Positions 6,765 to 9,157 of a stretch of 9,157 nucleotides of DNA are shown one piece after another (positions within the stretch are counted from its first letter, which is position 1; every line of letters begins with the position of its first letter). The notes under the pieces are model-generated. The model searched no databases. It was not told where the DNA came from and worked only from the letters and a program-made list of their open reading frames with translations. The stretch is from Pseudomonadota bacterium (GTDB lineage: Bacteria > Pseudomonadota > Gammaproteobacteria > Pseudomonadales > Azotimanducaceae). Location: positions 1 through 9,157 of the forward strand of contig JAACDS010000337.1 of assembly GCA_009936895.1 (NCBI GenBank). The letters run 5' to 3'. A program made the position numbers and the translations under genes.

Positions 6765-9155
6765 TTAAGAGACTTCAACAATCTGCTCGGCGGCAATGAG
6801 CTTGCCTTCTTCCGCAGCGTTGTGGAAAGACTCAATCTGATCGAAGTTCATGTAGCGATAGATCTCGCTAGACATGGAGTCGAGTTTGTTCGCGTACTCC
6901 AGATACTCTGCCGGTGTCGGCAATCGACCCAAAATACCGCCAACCGACGACAGTTCCGCCGAAGCCAAGTACACATCAGCGCCATCACCCAACCGGTTGG
7001 GAAAGTTACGTGTGGACGTCGACATAACCGTGGCGCCTGCCAGTACCCGCGCCTGATTCCCCATGCACAGGGAACAGCCAGGCATCTCGGTTCGAGCCCC
7101 AACACGACCGTAAATGTTGTAGTAGCCCTCTTCCATCAACGTATGGGCATCCATACGCGTGGGCGGACAAATCCAAAAACGTGCCCCCACAGTGTCGGCC
7201 TTGTCGAGGAGCTTACCCGCAGCGCGGAAGTGACCGATATTGGTCATGCAGGATCCGATGAAAATCTCATCAATCTTGGCACCCGCCACCTCTGACAACA
7301 ATCGAGCATCGTCTGGATCATTGGGGCAGCACACAATCGGTTCGTTTACCTCAGCAAGATCAATCTCGATCACGGCGGCGTATTCCGCATCGGCATCGGC
7401 GCTCATCAGCGATGGGTTAGCCAGCCACTCTTCCATCTTCTGAACACGACGCTCCAGCGTGCGCACATCGCCATAGCCCTGACTGATCATCCAACGCAGC
7501 AACGTGCAGTTAGATCGCAGGTACTCGGCAACCGAGTCTTCGGCCATTTTGATGGTGCAGCCTGCAGCAGACCGCTCGGCGGACGCATCGGACAATTCAA
7601 ACGCTTGCTCGACGGTCAGTGAGTTCAAGCCTTCAATTTCCAAAATGCGCCCGGAGAAAATATTCTTCTTGTTTTGCTTCTCTACGGTCAACAAACCGTC
7701 TTTGATGGCGTAATAGGGAATCGCGTGAACCAAGTCGCGCAAGGTAATACCCGGCTGCATTTCACCCTTGAAGCGAACCAGTACCGATTCGGGCATATCC
7801 AAGGGCATCACACCGGTTGCCGCAGCGAAGGCGACTAAGCCAGAACCGCCGGGGAAGGAAATACCCATGGGGAACCGCGTATGGGAATCACCACCGGTAC
7901 CTACGGTGTCTGGCAACAACATGCGGTTGAGCCAGCTGTGGATGATGCCGTCGCCAGGGCGCAAAGACACGCCACCACGATTCATGATGAAGTCTGGCAG
8001 GCTGTGCTGCGTGTCAATATCGACGGGCTTGGGGTAGGCCGCGGTGTGACAGAAAGACTGCATCACCAAATCCGCTGAAAAGCCGAGACAGGCCAAGTCT
8101 TTCAGTTCATCCCGGGTCATCGGCCCAGTGGTGTCTTGGGAGCCCACCGTTGTCATCTTGGGTTCACAGTAAGTACCGGGGCGAACACCTTCAACACCAC
8201 ACGCCTGTCCCACCATCTTCTGGGCGAGGGTATAGCCCTTGTCGGAGGCTTCTGGCGCCGTTGGTTGACGGAACAAATCCGAAGGCGGCAGACCCATGTG
8301 CTCGCGTGCACGTTGGGTGAGTCCGCGGCCAACAATCAGGTTGATTCGGCCGTCAGCCTGAACTTCATCGAGGATGACATCGGATTTAAAGCCGAACTCA
8401 GACAGTACGTCACCGCTTTCGCTGAGAATCTTACCGTAGTAAGGACGAATTTCGATCACATCGCCAAAACCGAGTTTTTCCACTGGCGCTTCAAACACTA
8501 ACGCGCCCGCATCTTCCATCGTGTTGAAGAAAATCGGTGCAACTTTGTCACCAATACAAATGCCGCCAGAACGTTTGTTGGGTACGCCGGGCATGTCTTC
8601 ACCGAAGAACCACAGCACCGAGTTGGTTGCCGACTTGCGAGACGAGCCAGTGCCAACCACATCGCCGACGAAGGCCACCTGCATACCGCTTTCTTGCAGC
8701 GCTTTAACCTGCGCCATGGGGCCGACTTCACCCTGTGTTTCAGGGGTTAGGCCGTCCCGCGCCATTTTGTACATGGCACGAGCGTGCAGAGGAATGTCTG
8801 GGCGAGACCACGCGTCTTGAGCCGGTGAAAGATCATCGGTATTCGTTTCACCGGTCACCTTGAACACGACGGCCTTGATGCTTTCGGGCACAGCATCGTG
8901 GCTGGAGAACCATTCGGCGTCCGCCCAAGACTGCATAACGCCCTTGGCATGCGCATTACCTGCATCAGCTTTTGCCGCCACATCGTGGAATGCATCAAAC
9001 ACTAAAATCGTACTCTTGAGTTCTTCAGCGGCCGCTTCCGCCAGCGCATCGTCGTCCAATAGATTCACCAAGGTCGCGACGTTGTAGCCGCCGTGCATAT
9101 TGCCCAGCAAGGTCACTGCCGCTGCCGCATCGATCAGCGGCGAACTCGCTTCACC
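6765..9155 (-). CDS. acnB: AcnB, bifunctional aconitate hydratase 2 / 2-methylisocitrate dehydratase, N-terminus off the window
   Basis: AcnB interconverts citrate and isocitrate via cis-aconitate in the TCA and glyoxylate cycles, and can hydrate 2-methyl-cis-aconitate in the methylcitrate cycle. The frame runs to the right edge, giving 796 residues; comparison with the 865-residue E. coli enzyme implies about 73 missing N-terminal residues, most of them in the HEAT-like domain. In order: GNMHGGYN, the swivel-domain TGETNTDDLSP and GDVVGTGSSRKSATNS, then VGSQDTTGPMTRDELKDLA, PDTVGTGGDSHTRFP, and ERSAAGCTIK. The three [4Fe-4S] cluster cysteines are intact: one in IGSCMTNIGHFR (codon 7248-7250) and two in PGCSLCMGNQ (codons 7074-7076 and 7065-7067). 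The apparent Met at 9116 is an internal GTG valine, not the start. A phosphatase gene follows after 17 nt. AcnA and LeuC lack this domain order. Confidence 0.98.
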   Translation of the reverse strand, partial: GEASSPLIDAAAAVTLLGNMHGGYNVATLVNLLDDDALAEAAAEELKSTILVFDAFHDVAAKADAGNAHAKGVMQSWADAEWFSSHDAVPESIKAVVFKVTGETNTDDLSPAQDAWSRPDIPLHARAMYKMARDGLTPETQGEVGPMAQVKALQESGMQVAFVGDVVGTGSSRKSATNSVLWFFGEDMPGVPNKRSGGICIGDKVAPIFFNTMEDAGALVFEAPVEKLGFGDVIEIRPYYGKILSESGDVLSEFGFKSDVILDEVQADGRINLIVGRGLTQRAREHMGLPPSDLFRQPTAPEASDKGYTLAQKMVGQACGVEGVRPGTYCEPKMTTVGSQDTTGPMTRDELKDLACLGFSADLVMQSFCHTAAYPKPVDIDTQHSLPDFIMNRGGVSLRPGDGIIHSWLNRMLLPDTVGTGGDSHTRFPMGISFPGGSGLVAFAAATGVMPLDMPESVLVRFKGEMQPGITLRDLVHAIPYYAIKDGLLTVEKQNKKNIFSGRILEIEGLNSLTVEQAFELSDASAERSAAGCTIKMAEDSVAEYLRSNCTLLRWMISQGYGDVRTLERRVQKMEEWLANPSLMSADADAEYAAVIEIDLAEVNEPIVCCPNDPDDARLLSEVAGAKIDEIFIGSCMTNIGHFRAAGKLLDKADTVGARFWICPPTRMDAHTLMEEGYYNIYGRVGARTEMPGCSLCMGNQARVLAGATVMSTSTRNFPNRLGDGADVYLASAELSSVGGILGRLPTPAEYLEYANKLDSMSSEIYRYMNFDQIESFHNAAEEGKLIAAEQIVEVS

Positions 9156-9157
9156 CG

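Noticed and set aside
8136..8501. A 121-codon plus-strand open frame opposite acnB
   Set aside because: AcnB is unbroken and highly conserved here; the antisense frame is by-product coding.

Overview
The window looks like ordinary chromosome from a gammaproteobacterium. AcnB is collinear with the Escherichia coli-type enzyme over nearly its whole visible length, and a canonical NudC and an HAD phosphatase sit nearby. Base composition looks moderately GC-rich throughout, by eye, and no block stands out as foreign. I see no tRNA, rRNA, CRISPR array, insertion sequence, integrase or long repeat. A marine free-living lineage would fit, but that is a guess.

Layout, left to right. (1) A plus-strand operon enters from the left edge: the 3' part of a CaiB/BaiF-type CoA transferase, then larB and larE. 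LarB and LarE make the nickel-pincer nucleotide (NPN) cofactor of the LarA racemase superfamily. The first two genes are 2 nt apart and larB-larE are 29 nt apart. (2) A minus-strand pair, an aldo/keto reductase followed by a TauD/TfdA-type 2-oxoglutarate/Fe(II) dioxygenase, converges on larE with only 2 nt between the stop codons. A plausible larE terminator lies inside the end of the dioxygenase gene. (3) Divergent from the reductase across a 125-bp gap is nudC (NAD(H)/NAD-capped RNA pyrophosphatase), followed after 139 bp by a small TerB-like gene. (4) A minus-strand operon enters from the right edge: acnB, missing only about its first 73 codons, followed 17 nt later by an HAD-superfamily phosphatase that uses a non-ATG start.

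How the genes may work together. LarB carboxylates and hydrolyses nicotinic acid adenine dinucleotide, and LarE adds sulfur to the product. LarC would then insert nickel, and a LarA homologue would use the cofactor. Neither LarC nor LarA is in the window. A CoA transferase translated directly ahead of larB suggests that a hydroxy-acid racemase or epimerase is linked to CoA-thioester metabolism, but that is inference. The reductase and dioxygenase probably act in one unknown catabolic or modification step. AcnB belongs to the TCA and methylcitrate cycles; its HAD partner has no assigned substrate. Coding density is very high: no gene-free stretch exceeds 139 bp.
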